DNA of 64,000 nt from Anaerolineae bacterium. GTDB taxonomy: Bacteria > Chloroflexota > Anaerolineae > Aggregatilineales > UBA2796. Below the pieces are notes generated by a model, which was given only the letters and a program-made list of their open reading frames with translations, ran no database searches and was not told the origin of the DNA. Shown piece by piece: positions 1-8,125 of this stretch. The stretch's first letter is position 1; every line of letters starts with the position of its first letter. A program made the translations under genes and the position numbers. The stretch is taken from NCBI GenBank assembly GCA_019637555.1, contig JAHBVK010000027.1, forward strand, positions 1 through 64,000. The letters are read 5' to 3'.

Positions 1-88
1 TGGAAGCGAATGCTTGCGTGACGACGAGCAACGCGGCAAAAAGCGAAAAGACAATGACAGCAAAACGAGCATTGTGGAACTTGTGCAT
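1..88 (-). CDS. Secreted protein, N-terminal fragment (signal peptide only)
   Basis: An open frame starts at the ATG at 88-86 and runs off the left edge (29 codons visible). The residues form a textbook Sec signal peptide: MHKFHNARF, then a hydrophobic stretch AVIVFSLFAALLVV, then TQAFAS as a likely cleavage region. An AAAGG element lies 9 nt upstream of the ATG. The frame stays open back to an earlier ATG at 196, but that start has no spaced ribosome site and would bury the signal peptide, so 88 is preferred. A good promoter lies at 239-267. The mature protein is outside the window, so no function can be given. Confidence 0.6.
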   Translation of the reverse strand, partial: MHKFHNARFAVIVFSLFAALLVVTQAFAS

Positions 89-238
89 GAGGTAGAACCT
101 TTCAGTGTGAACCGAGGCAACCAGCGAAATAAGACGCCGCGGAAACGCAAGAACGGGGAATGCTATGACCCGCGCGTGTTCGTCTTTCAGGTTCATCCTA
201 AAAGCAAAATACGTATATTTCATTAATTCAATGCAGAT

Positions 239-267
239 TTCATATTCTTTTCACAATTCTTTGTCAA
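239..267 (-). promoter_or_regulatory. Sigma-70-type promoter of the truncated secreted-protein gene
   Basis: On the minus strand TTGACA (267-262) is separated by exactly 17 nt from TATGAA (244-239). The -35 is perfect and the -10 matches 4 of 6. It lies in the AT-rich gap between the guaA terminator and the secreted-protein start and points at that gene. Confidence 0.6.
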
Positions 268-300
268 TTAAATTTAGTGTCCGAAGTGCGCCATAGGTCA

Positions 301-334
301 ATAAAACAGGGGCAAGGGATTTCCCCTGCCCCTG
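301..334 (-). terminator. Intrinsic terminator after guaA
   Basis: Read on the minus strand, CAGGGGCAGGGG pairs with CCCTTGCCCCTG (12 bp, one mismatch, AAAT loop) at 334-307 and is followed by TTTTATT. It lies about 40 nt after the guaA stop and closes the plsX-TPR-xpt-guaA gene run. Confidence 0.85.
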
Positions 335-374
335 CTCTCTGAAGTTTAGCTTTAGGGTGCTGCGGCTGAAGCTT

Positions 375-1967
375 CTACTCCCACTCGATGGTGCCGGGGG
401 GTTTGCTGGTGATGTCGTAGGTGACACGGTTGACGCCGCGCACTTCGTTGACGATGCGGCTGCTGGCGCGGGCAAGCAGGTCGTAAGGCAGGCGCGCCCA
501 GTCCGCCGTCATGAAGTCGTCAGTGGTGACGGCACGCAAGGCAATGACTTCTTCGTAGGTACGGTTGTCGCCCATGACGCCGACGCTCTTGACGGGCAGG
601 AGCACCGCAAACGCCTGCGATGTGCCCGTGCGGAGCATCCCCGCGTTTTCCAGTTCTTCGCGGAAGATGGCATCGGCAGCACGCAGCGTTTCGAGACGTT
701 CCCACGTAATGTCACCGAGGCAGCGCACCGCCAAGCCGGGACCGGGGAACGGCTGCCGCCAGACGATCTCATCGGGCAAGCCGAGTTCAGTGCCGACCTT
801 GCGTACTTCATCCTTGAACAGATAGCGCAGCGGTTCGACCAGCTTGAACTTCATATCTTCCGGCAAGCCACCGACGTTGTGATGCGTCTTGATGCGATGT
901 GCGCCGGGGCGATCCTTCGCCGCGCTCTCGATTACGTCGGGATAGATAGTGCCTTGCGCCAGAAATTCCACGTCACCGAGTTTGTTCGCTTCCGCCTCGA
1001 AGGTACGCACGAACAATTCCCCGATGATTTTGCGCTTCCGTTCAGGATCGGTGACACCTTCCAACGCGCCGAGGAACGTCTCCGTGGCATCCACCGCCAC
1101 CAGATTGATCCCGAACTGAGCGCCGAAGGTGTTGATGATCTGCTCCGGCTCGTCTTTCCGCATCAAGCCGTGATTGACGAAGATGCAGGTCAGTTGATCG
1201 CCAATGGCGCGGTTGAGCAGCGCCGCCGCCACCGCCGAATCGACACCGCCGCTGAGTCCTAGCACCACGCGCCCGCTGCCTACTTGATCGCGCACCCGCG
1301 CTACGCTCTCCTCAATGATCGACGCGGCGTTCCAGTTGGCAGCGCAGCCACAGATGTCGATCACGAAGTTGCGCAGGATCGCTGTTCCTAATGGTGTGTG
1401 CGAGACTTCAGGATGAAACTGTACGCCGTAACGCTGCTTAGTGGTATCACCCATCGCGGCGAATGGCGAATTGCCCGACTGTGCCAGCGATTGCCACCCT
1501 TGCGGCAGCGATTCGATGCGATCTCCGTGACTCATCCACACATCCAGATGCGTCGGCAGTTCCTTGAACAACGGAGAGTCCGTCGCCGCTACTTCAACAC
1601 CAGCAGGACCGTACTCGCGTTCCTGTGCACCGACCACCTTACCACCGAGCGCCTGCGTCAGAAGCTGCATGCCGTAGCAAATGCCCAGCACAGGTACGCC
1701 AGATTTCAGCACATAAGCGGGCAGTGTTGGCGCGCTCTCGTCATAGACGCTGTTCGGTCCACCGCTGAGGATGATGCCGCGTGGTTCCAGCGCCAGCACC
1801 TGATCGGCATCGGTATCCCAGTGGAATAACTCCGCATAGACGCCAGACTCACGCACGCGGCGGGCGATCAACTGTGTATATTGCGAACCATAGTCGAGGA
1901 TGACGATGCCGCCACCGTGCGTGCTGGTAGCCAAGTGCTGAGTGTTGAGTGCTGAGTGCTGAGTCAT
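375..1967 (-). CDS. guaA: GMP synthase (glutamine-hydrolysing)
   Basis: Cytosolic enzyme that aminates XMP to GMP using ATP and glutamine-derived ammonia, the last step of guanine nucleotide synthesis. The 530 residues hold a class I glutamine amidotransferase domain (nucleophile Cys97 in GICYGM; His185 and Glu187 in QFHPE), an ATP-pyrophosphatase P-loop (GLSGGVDS, 237-244), and the C-terminal dimerisation domain ending in the conserved KPPGTIEWE. It starts 5 nt after the xpt stop; GGAG 8 nt upstream supports the ATG. Odd point: the first ~14 residues are encoded by a tract of TGAGTGC heptamer repeats (1939-1966) and are not conserved; the domain proper begins at [11 protein letters not shown]. 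An in-frame TTG (Leu12) is an alternative start. Confidence 0.97.
   Translation of the reverse strand: MTQHSALNTQHLATSTHGGGIVILDYGSQYTQLIARRVRESGVYAELFHWDTDADQVLALEPRGIILSGGPNSVYDESAPTLPAYVLKSGVPVLGICYGMQLLTQALGGKVVGAQEREYGPAGVEVAATDSPLFKELPTHLDVWMSHGDRIESLPQGWQSLAQSGNSPFAAMGDTTKQRYGVQFHPEVSHTPLGTAILRNFVIDICGCAANWNAASIIEESVARVRDQVGSGRVVLGLSGGVDSAVAAALLNRAIGDQLTCIFVNHGLMRKDEPEQIINTFGAQFGINLVAVDATETFLGALEGVTDPERKRKIIGELFVRTFEAEANKLGDVEFLAQGTIYPDVIESAAKDRPGAHRIKTHHNVGGLPEDMKFKLVEPLRYLFKDEVRKVGTELGLPDEIVWRQPFPGPGLAVRCLGDITWERLETLRAADAIFREELENAGMLRTGTSQAFAVLLPVKSVGVMGDNRTYEEVIALRAVTTDDFMTADWARLPYDLLARASSRIVNEVRGVNRVTYDITSKPPGTIEWE
1939..1966. repeat. TGAGTGC heptamer tract overlapping the guaA start
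   Basis: Four tandem heptamers (TGAGTGT, TGAGTGC, TGAGTGC, TGAGTCA) run from 1939 to 1966 and reach into the guaA start codon. The same unit recurs at 27183-27214 (4.6 copies) and in reduced form at 10748-10762, so it is a dispersed simple repeat in this genome. Confidence 0.8.
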
Positions 1968-1972
1968 GCGAT

Positions 1973-2545
1973 CTACTCCGCAAAGGTAATCTGACCGTTA
2001 TCCATTGAAGTGATCGTCGCCAGCGAACAGATCGGTACGCCGTAATGCTCCAACAACGCCCGCCCGCCCTCGAAATTCTTTTCTACTACGCAGGCAATGC
2101 CGACGCAAGTACTCTTTGCGCCGTGAATGATCCGCACCAGACTGCGGATTGTACGTCCTGAGGCGAGGAAGTCATCGACAATCAAAATGCGCTGACCGGA
2201 TGGCATAAACTCCGCTGCAACCAGCAAATTCACATCTACACCTTTGGTATGCGAGGGAGCTGTTTCCAGAAACACCGGACCGTACATGGTTATCGGCTTG
2301 ACTTTACGAGCATAAACTACGGGCACGCTGAGTGCCATGCCAGTCGCCAGCGCTGGAACGATGCCGGAAACCTCGGCGGTCAGAATGCGGTCAACACCAG
2401 CATCACGGAACTGCCGCGCGATCTCTTGCCCGCAGCGGGCGATCAAGCCAGCGTCGATCTGGTGGTTAAGGATGCTGTCAATCTTGAGGATACCATCGCC
2501 GAGGTTTTGCCCTTCCGCGAGGATACGGTCTTTCAACTCTTGCAT
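1973..2545 (-). CDS. xpt: Xanthine phosphoribosyltransferase
   Basis: Salvages xanthine with PRPP to XMP, the substrate of the next gene, guaA. The 190 residues match the Bacillus-type Xpt family in length and N-terminus ([21 protein letters not shown]). The PRPP-binding loop [12 protein letters not shown] lies at residues 119-130. GGGAG lies 5 nt before the ATG. The gap of 5 nt to guaA implies co-transcription, so xanthine can be taken to GMP by two adjacent genes. No purine-riboswitch core is evident in the 109 nt upstream. Confidence 0.93.
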   Translation of the reverse strand: MQELKDRILAEGQNLGDGILKIDSILNHQIDAGLIARCGQEIARQFRDAGVDRILTAEVSGIVPALATGMALSVPVVYARKVKPITMYGPVFLETAPSHTKGVDVNLLVAAEFMPSGQRILIVDDFLASGRTIRSLVRIIHGAKSTCVGIACVVEKNFEGGRALLEHYGVPICSLATITSMDNGQITFAE

Positions 2546-2654
2546 CGAGTCTCCCTGAGTGCAGAATAATACGCTCCGATTCTATCCCTGCGCTTTGGAG
2601 ATGACGACTCGATACAGGCTTAGCTAAGCGGGCTTTGGGCAGATTGCTTATAAC

Positions 2655-3965
2655 CTATGTTCGCTTGGCAGCTTCCTCTTTGCGGCGGCGGGATAGCTCC
2701 TGCGCCGAGTTGAGATAAGTACGCAGTTCATCAAGCTGCTCGGCGCTCGGCGGGGCGAGGTCTAGTGCCTGCTGATAGTTGATCGCCGCCTCATCGAACT
2801 GGTTGACTGCAAAATGGGCGCTGGCAAGCATACTGAAAACACGGTAATCGGTAACAGGATTCTCGTCCTCCTGCGCTGCGTTCAGCATCTGACCGACAGC
2901 GGCGATAGTTTCCTCGTATTCCTTCTGCCGGAAATACGCCCGCGCAATCTGATAGTGGATCAGCACTTCCAGCGGATGATAAGGGTTGAAGGTCAGCGCC
3001 GCTTGATATGCCTCGATAGACTGATCGTAGCGTTCCAGCTTGAACCACAACTCGCCTATCGTTTCATAGACGCGCGACCATGTGACGTCAATCCCTTGCG
3101 GGCGGCGTGTGCCGCTGAGAAATTGCAGCAAATAGTCAATTGCTTCGCGTTCCCGTCCGGGCATAGTGGCTAAGGTTTCGCCCACCGCAAGATTGATCTC
3201 AGCCAGCGAGTAGCGATAGTCAGGATCGAGCAGCCGCACGCAGCGCAACGCCTCTTGTGCCGCCTCGATAGCACGCTCAAGCTGCTCCAGTTCACGGAAG
3301 GCGCGGCTGCGCATCAGATGTAAGCGCACCAGCCAGCCGCGTGGTTCTCCACGTGGATAAGCAAGCGCCGCACGCGAAAGCAGCACTAGCGCTTCTTCGG
3401 GATTGCGCTTCTCCATCAGTTCAATGAAGCCCAACCGCTCATAGCACAGGGCGGTCAGACTGGGATCGGTGGTTTGTTTGAACAGTGCCTCGTGGAATTT
3501 GGCTTCTGCTGCCGCCACCTGATCGCGGCTGAGCAGAATGCGCCCCCACTGATAGAGCACCCAACCGAGATTCTCATAACCCGATGTTTGCTCCGCTATG
3601 ACTTGATAGAAGTGCAGTGCTCGATCCGTATCTGCCCGATCCGCGAAGCCAGCGGGTGCGAGTTCAAAACGACTGAAATGCACGTCGCCAAGCAGCGAAC
3701 GCACATCAGCGCGGTCTTGCATGGTGGGAATAATCTCGCTCGCTTCTTGAATATCGGTCAGTGCTTCTTCCGGACGCGCGGTCAGCAAACGAGCGCGAGC
3801 ACGGCGCAGCAGCAGTTCCGCCTGCTGTTCTAGCGTCGGCTCCTCACGCATCAAACGAGCGATGTGCGCTTCGACGCGCTTGACTTCGCGCCGCGCCAAC
3901 CAGCGATCCAGATTGAGGATGTGGCGACTAAAGCGTTTTTCAGGAGATGGGAAGAAGTCTGTCAC
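2655..3965 (-). CDS. Tetratricopeptide-repeat protein
   Basis: A soluble, all-helical protein of 436 residues made of TPR-like repeats. The clearest are near residues 300-345 (ERYDQSIEAYQAALTFNPYHP, a canonical TPR with the Tyr/Ala/Pro signature) and near 375-410 (NQFDEAAINYQQALDLAP). No signal peptide or enzymatic domain is visible. The GTG start shares one base with the plsX stop and has GAGG 7 nt upstream, so it is translationally coupled to plsX. TPR proteins are protein-binding scaffolds; the partner is unknown. Position between plsX and xpt does not identify a role. Confidence 0.85.
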   Translation of the reverse strand: MTDFFPSPEKRFSRHILNLDRWLARREVKRVEAHIARLMREEPTLEQQAELLLRRARARLLTARPEEALTDIQEASEIIPTMQDRADVRSLLGDVHFSRFELAPAGFADRADTDRALHFYQVIAEQTSGYENLGWVLYQWGRILLSRDQVAAAEAKFHEALFKQTTDPSLTALCYERLGFIELMEKRNPEEALVLLSRAALAYPRGEPRGWLVRLHLMRSRAFRELEQLERAIEAAQEALRCVRLLDPDYRYSLAEINLAVGETLATMPGREREAIDYLLQFLSGTRRPQGIDVTWSRVYETIGELWFKLERYDQSIEAYQAALTFNPYHPLEVLIHYQIARAYFRQKEYEETIAAVGQMLNAAQEDENPVTDYRVFSMLASAHFAVNQFDEAAINYQQALDLAPPSAEQLDELRTYLNSAQELSRRRKEEAAKRT

Positions 3966-4984
3966 TATTCGACCTCATGCGTCTCAGTTACAAATTGGGT
4001 CATGCCCTCACGGATTGCAGCGATCAGATTGCCTTGCACCGCCTTCCGTGCCTGCCCGATAGCATTCTTGATCCCTTTGGCGTTGCTGCGTCCATGTCCG
4101 ATGATCACGACGCCATTGACGCCGAGCAGCGGCGCGCCGCCGATCTCGAAGGGATCGGCTTTGTGGTAGATACTGCGCAGCGCCGGGCGCATGAGCAGAG
4201 CGCCCAAGATCGCCAGCGGATTTCTTTTCACCTGTTCTTGCAGCAGTCGGAATAACATCGATCCTACTGCTTCCATCGACTTGATGCAGATGTTACCGAC
4301 GAAACCATCCGCCACCACCACATCGATCTTACCCGCCATCATGTCTTTCGGCTCAACGTTACCAACGAAGTTCAGCGAGGTTTGCCGCAACAGATCACCC
4401 GCCTCTTTGACCAGTGCGTTGCCTTTGGACTCTTCCTCGCCATTGGAAAGCAATGCTACGCTGGGGTTATGTCGTTCCATAACTCGCTGAGCGTACACAT
4501 TCGCCATGATTCCGAACTGCACCAGCCAATCTGCTTTGCAGTCGGTGTTCGCGCCAAGATCGACCAGCGCGACGGTTTCTCCGGCGGTGGGGACGAGTGA
4601 GGTCAGCGCGGGACGCTTGACGCCGGGAATGCGTCGCAGAGAGTGCAGTGTAGCGATTGCCAGCGCCGCTCCCGTGTTGCCCGCTGTGACGAAGGCATCC
4701 GCTTTACCGTCGCGCACCAGATTCATGCCTACTAGCATGGACGAGTCTTTCTTGGTGCGCCCAACGTCGCCGGGGTGATCTTCCATTGTCACATTTTGCG
4801 TGGTATGGACGATCTCGATCTTCAATCCTTGCGTATCATACTTCTTCAGTTCATTCTGGATTCTGGTCTGATCGCCAACCAGCACGATGTCATCAGCCGG
4901 ATAGAGTCTGGCTGCTTGTACCGCGCCTTCGACATCAGGCATAGGGAAGTTGTCACTACCCATCGCATCTACAACAATTCGCAT
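3965..4984 (-). CDS. plsX: Phosphate acyltransferase PlsX
   Basis: Converts acyl-ACP plus phosphate to acyl-phosphate, the acyl donor for PlsY, at the membrane surface at the entry to phospholipid synthesis. The length (339 aa) is typical. Family hallmarks are the N-terminus RIVVDAMGSDNFP, the segment FVTAGNTGAALA near residue 100, and GGAPLLGVNGVVIIGHG near 290-305. First gene of the minus-strand run plsX-TPR-xpt-guaA. It is divergent from phoU with 237 nt between. In many bacteria plsX sits with fab genes; here no fatty-acid gene follows. Confidence 0.95.
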   Translation of the reverse strand: MRIVVDAMGSDNFPMPDVEGAVQAARLYPADDIVLVGDQTRIQNELKKYDTQGLKIEIVHTTQNVTMEDHPGDVGRTKKDSSMLVGMNLVRDGKADAFVTAGNTGAALAIATLHSLRRIPGVKRPALTSLVPTAGETVALVDLGANTDCKADWLVQFGIMANVYAQRVMERHNPSVALLSNGEEESKGNALVKEAGDLLRQTSLNFVGNVEPKDMMAGKIDVVVADGFVGNICIKSMEAVGSMLFRLLQEQVKRNPLAILGALLMRPALRSIYHKADPFEIGGAPLLGVNGVVIIGHGRSNAKGIKNAIGQARKAVQGNLIAAIREGMTQFVTETHEVE

Positions 4985-5133
4985 AAGTGTCTTGTGATCG
5001 CTTTTGTGATTTCGGTATCAATCGTCGCCTAATGATAACGGAAGCAGCCCCGCGCCCCCAAAGATATATCCACCAGATTCCCTGTGTCGCGCTTGTTTCT
5101 GCTAAGTTCAGATTAAGGCTATTGTGTACTCAT

Positions 5134-5151
5134 TTAACGCTATGTTAAGCC
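5134..5151 (+). promoter_or_regulatory. Possible Pho-box-like direct repeat upstream of phoU
   Basis: TTAACGC (5134-5140) and TTAAGCC (5145-5151) are direct repeats with an 11-bp period immediately upstream of the phoU -35. PhoB-family regulators bind repeats of this period. Only two units are clear, so the call is tentative. Confidence 0.3.
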
Positions 5152-5164
5152 TTTACATTTACTG

Positions 5165-5193
5165 TTGATTAACGCCCTGCTCTACCGTATAGT
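5165..5193 (+). promoter_or_regulatory. Sigma-70-type promoter of phoU
   Basis: TTGATT (5165-5170), 17-nt spacer, TATAGT (5188-5193), followed by an AGGAAGGAA ribosome-binding region about 10 nt before the phoU ATG at 5222. Both hexamers differ from consensus at one or two positions. Confidence 0.65.
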
Positions 5194-5221
5194 AATGGGA
5201 CATCAGGAAGGAATTTAAGTA

Positions 5222-5878
5222 ATGCCAACGCGGACTGCGCTAGATCGTTCATTAGTTGAGGTCATTGACGACTTGCTGCGCCTTAGCAGCATGACCGAAC
5301 AAGCTATTGATAGCAGCATGAAAGCGCTGGCAGAACGTGATGCAAATCTGGCGACTCAGGTCAGCGCCAATGACGGTATGCTCAATGAAATCCGCTATAC
5401 CATCGAAGAGAAGTGCTACCGGATGATCGCCACACAAGCGCCAAACTCCACTGATCTGCGGATTGTGGTAGGCGCTGTCAGCGTGGCTACCAATCTGGAG
5501 CGCATCGGAGATCACGCCGCTGGTATCGCGCGTCTGACACTGCGGATGATCGATCAACCATTGCTCAAACCGCTGGTCGATCTGCCTCAAATGGCGGAGA
5601 TCGCGCGTGGCATGGTGCGCGATGCGGTCAAGGCGTTCTCCGAACGTGATGTGGCGCTGGCGGAAGCGGTCGTTAAGCGCGATGACACCATTGATGCACT
5701 GCATCGTCAGGTTTACAACGATCTGCTTGGCTACATGACTCGCGACACCTCGACCGTTGAGCGTGCTACCTTCCTGCTGTGGGTATCGCACAATTTGGAG
5801 CGCATCGGTGACCGCGCCTGCAATATCTGCGAACGTGCTATTTACGTAGCTACTGGTGAGTTGAAGGAAATTTCCTGA
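5222..5878 (+). CDS. phoU: Phosphate signalling regulator PhoU
   Basis: Cytosolic helical protein that links phosphate-transporter state to PhoR/PhoB signalling. The 218 residues form two three-helix PhoU repeats, each with the metal-binding signature: LERIGDHAAGIARL near residues 91-104 and LERIGDRACNICER near 194-207. No pst transporter or pho two-component genes lie nearby, so it is an orphan locus. Start chosen from the purine-rich AGGAAGG upstream. Its stop (5876-5878) overlaps the probable CTG start of queG. Confidence 0.95.
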   Translation: MPTRTALDRSLVEVIDDLLRLSSMTEQAIDSSMKALAERDANLATQVSANDGMLNEIRYTIEEKCYRMIATQAPNSTDLRIVVGAVSVATNLERIGDHAAGIARLTLRMIDQPLLKPLVDLPQMAEIARGMVRDAVKAFSERDVALAEAVVKRDDTIDALHRQVYNDLLGYMTRDTSTVERATFLLWVSHNLERIGDRACNICERAIYVATGELKEIS

Positions 5879-7056
5879 CGTCTCCGAAGCACCAACCAAC
5901 GATTTCCTACGCTTTTTCGAGTGCCGCCCTCAAGCACTATGCCCTTACGCTCGGCTTCAATCTGATCGGCATCGTACCTGCACAGCCATCGACGCGCTTG
6001 GACGCTTACCTGCGCTGGTTACAAGCCGAGATGCACGGCACGATGGGTTATTTAGCACGACCAGATCGGCAGGCGCGCCGCCGCGATCTCTCTGTGATTT
6101 TGTCGGACGCACGTTCACTGATCCTTGTTGGCGTGGATTACCACACGCGCTCACTGCCACCTGAGATAGTCAATGATCCTTCGCGCGGGCGGATCGCCAG
6201 TTATGCGTGGAACAGTGATTATCATGAAGTGCTGCTGCCTAAGTTGGAGCAGTTAGCGGCATGGTTGCAGGATAATTCGCAGCAGCAAGTGGCGCATCGC
6301 GCTTACGTCGATACGGGCGCGATCCTCGAACGCAGCCACGCGCAGCAAGCCGGACTCGGTTTCATCGGCAAGAATACGATGCTGATCCATCCACGACGGG
6401 GCAGCTATTTCTTCCTCGGTGATATCGTGACGGATCTGGCATTTGATGAGTACGATCAACCGCAGCGCGAAACAATGTGCGGCAACTGCACCCGCTGCCA
6501 ATCCGCTTGTCCTACCGACGCTTTTCCGCAGCCCTATGTACTCGATGCGCGGCGCTGCATCAGCTATCTGACCATTGAACACAAAGGTTGGATTGATCGG
6601 ACATTGCGTCCGCTGATGGGCAATTGGATTTTCGGCTGTGATGTCTGTCAAGACGTGTGCCCGTTCAATCGCTTCGCCCTGCCAACTGGCGAATCCGCGT
6701 TCTGGCAGCCGGATATGGAACGGATCGCGCCGTCACTACTTGATCTGCTGTGGTTGGATGGTGCCGATTTTCAGACGCGATTTGGTGGTTCACCGGTGCA
6801 GCGCATCGGGCGCGAACGGTTAGTGCGTAACGCCGCCATCGCCGCTGGCAATTGGGGCGACGCAGCAGCAGTCGATCCGCTGAACGCACTGCTGAGAAGT
6901 GATCCCACGCCGCTGGTGCGCGGTCATGCAGCGTGGGCATTGGGACGGATCGACGGCACACGCGATCTGCTGGCGGCGGCGCTGCTGCGTGAGACCGATG
7001 ATCAGGTGCGCGAGGAGATCAAGCTGGCGCTTACCGCCAACCCTAATATTTGTTAA
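5875..7056 (+). CDS. queG: Epoxyqueuosine reductase
   Basis: Iron-sulfur/cobalamin enzyme reducing epoxyqueuosine to queuosine in tRNA. Clear motifs: first 4Fe-4S cluster CGNCTRCQSACPTDA, second FGCDVCQDVCPFN, then a C-terminal HEAT-like region (NAAIAAGNWG onward). Conserved N-terminal sequence (ALTLGFNLIGIVPAQ) lies upstream of the first in-frame canonical start (TTG at 5998), so that start would truncate the enzyme. The frame is open back to 5860 with no ATG, GTG or TTG. CTG at 5875 overlaps the phoU stop as CTGA and has GAAGGA 6-7 nt upstream, so I place the start there (393 aa). ATT at 5902 is another option. Translation is probably coupled to phoU. Confidence 0.9.
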   Translation: MTSPKHQPTISYAFSSAALKHYALTLGFNLIGIVPAQPSTRLDAYLRWLQAEMHGTMGYLARPDRQARRRDLSVILSDARSLILVGVDYHTRSLPPEIVNDPSRGRIASYAWNSDYHEVLLPKLEQLAAWLQDNSQQQVAHRAYVDTGAILERSHAQQAGLGFIGKNTMLIHPRRGSYFFLGDIVTDLAFDEYDQPQRETMCGNCTRCQSACPTDAFPQPYVLDARRCISYLTIEHKGWIDRTLRPLMGNWIFGCDVCQDVCPFNRFALPTGESAFWQPDMERIAPSLLDLLWLDGADFQTRFGGSPVQRIGRERLVRNAAIAAGNWGDAAAVDPLNALLRSDPTPLVRGHAAWALGRIDGTRDLLAAALLRETDDQVREEIKLALTANPNIC

Positions 7057-7058
7057 AG

Positions 7059-7928
7059 CTACATCGCCGCAATCTCCGGCATCACCTCGTTCACCAGAAT
7101 TTCCAGCGCGGAAATTTCGTGCATGTTCGGCAGCATCAGCATGGCGTGTGTGAAGCCGAGCTTACCGACTTCCTTCAACTGCGCCACGATTTCCTTGCTG
7201 GCTTGTTCACCGGGATGTACCGTTCCCGCCGCCGTCAACGTGATCTCGCTGAAATCGCGTCCTACTTCATCGCAGTGCCGCTTGAGGACGTCCAGCTTTT
7301 CTTGCAGCGCTTGCGTACCCATGCTGAAGAATAAGTTGCAGGCATCGCCGTACTTTGCCACCAAACGCAGAGTCTTTTTCTCGCCGCCACCACCGATCAG
7401 AATCGGGGGATGTGGCTTGCTGATCGGCGCTGGATGGTTGATCGTCTCGGCAAGCTGATAGTGTTTGCCCTGATATGGCTTAGCTTCGCCCGACCACATC
7501 TGATGAATAACTTGAAGTGCCTCCTCTAGCATCTCGAAGCGATCTTTGACTACTGGGAAGGGAATGCCTAGTCCTTTCGCCTCGCGCTCGTTCCACGCCG
7601 CGCCGATGCCCAAGATTGCCCGCCCGCCGGAGAGTACATCCAGCGTAGTCACCTGCTTCGCGAGAATTCCCGGATAGCGGTAGATCACGCCCGTAACCAG
7701 CGCCAACAGTTTGATCCGTTCGGTAACTCCGGCGATATAACCGAGTGTGGTGTATGCTTCCAACATGTTCAGTTCCGGCGGACCGACGATCCCGATCTGG
7801 AAGAAGTGATCCATCACGCTGATGTCATAAAAGCCGTTAGCATCGGCGTACTGCACGATGTCCTTGAGTTGGGTATTGAGCGCCTTGCCGTGCTGCTCGA
7901 ACTCGATGATGTGTAATCCGAGATCCAT
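7059..7928 (-). CDS. LLM-class (probably F420-dependent) oxidoreductase
   Basis: A luciferase-like TIM-barrel flavin/F420 oxidoreductase of 289 residues. Typical features are the N-terminal strand MDLGLHIIEFE, the VMDHFFQ motif near residue 40, KQVTTLDVLSGGRAILGIGA near 90-110, and HPPILIGGGGEKKTLRL near 170-190. The substrate cannot be read from sequence; the cofactor is inferred from the subfamily style. It is tail-to-tail with queG (2 nt apart) and has its own promoter with a dyad in a 19-bp spacer (7971-8001), which suggests induction by a MerR-family activator, often seen with electrophile or aldehyde stress genes. Confidence 0.88.
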   Translation of the reverse strand: MDLGLHIIEFEQHGKALNTQLKDIVQYADANGFYDISVMDHFFQIGIVGPPELNMLEAYTTLGYIAGVTERIKLLALVTGVIYRYPGILAKQVTTLDVLSGGRAILGIGAAWNEREAKGLGIPFPVVKDRFEMLEEALQVIHQMWSGEAKPYQGKHYQLAETINHPAPISKPHPPILIGGGGEKKTLRLVAKYGDACNLFFSMGTQALQEKLDVLKRHCDEVGRDFSEITLTAAGTVHPGEQASKEIVAQLKEVGKLGFTHAMLMLPNMHEISALEILVNEVMPEIAAM

Positions 7929-7970
7929 GCTGTGCTGTCCTCTACCTCTATTGAGCGAGCCAATCTATCC

Positions 7971-8001
7971 ACTGTACAACTTAGAGTGTGCTCTAAGTCA
8001 A
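7971..8001 (-). promoter_or_regulatory. MerR-type promoter/operator (19-bp spacer with dyad)
   Basis: On the minus strand TTGACT (8001-7996) and TACAGT (7976-7971) are separated by 19 nt, and the perfect inverted repeat ACTTAGAGTGTGCTCTAAGT (7979-7998, 8-4-8) overlaps the -35 and fills the spacer. An over-long spacer containing a dyad is the defining architecture of MerR-family activated promoters. The promoter drives the LLM oxidoreductase; its regulator gene is not in the window. Confidence 0.7.
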
Positions 8002-8125
8002 GAGATCAGATTTCGAGTGCCTCGTCGACGTTCCGATGGAGTGAGGTATTTTTCTCGCTGACTGGTAGAATACGCTAACAACTAGACTGCGCTATCGGGT
8101 AATAAAGCACAATAGGACAAGCCAC

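Noticed and set aside
14-226. 70-codon plus-strand frame at the left edge
   Set aside because: It is antisense to the secreted-protein start region, is rich in Lys/Arg/Asn without family resemblance, and has no ribosome site.
357-1262. 301-codon plus-strand frame
   Set aside because: Antisense shadow of guaA; its length comes from the codon bias of the real gene. guaA motifs are unambiguous.
2546-2654. Purine riboswitch upstream of xpt
   Set aside because: The conserved purine-aptamer core and paired loops are not seen in the 109-nt region.
5252-5899. 215-codon minus-strand frame
   Set aside because: Antisense to phoU, which is clearly identified; no start signals.
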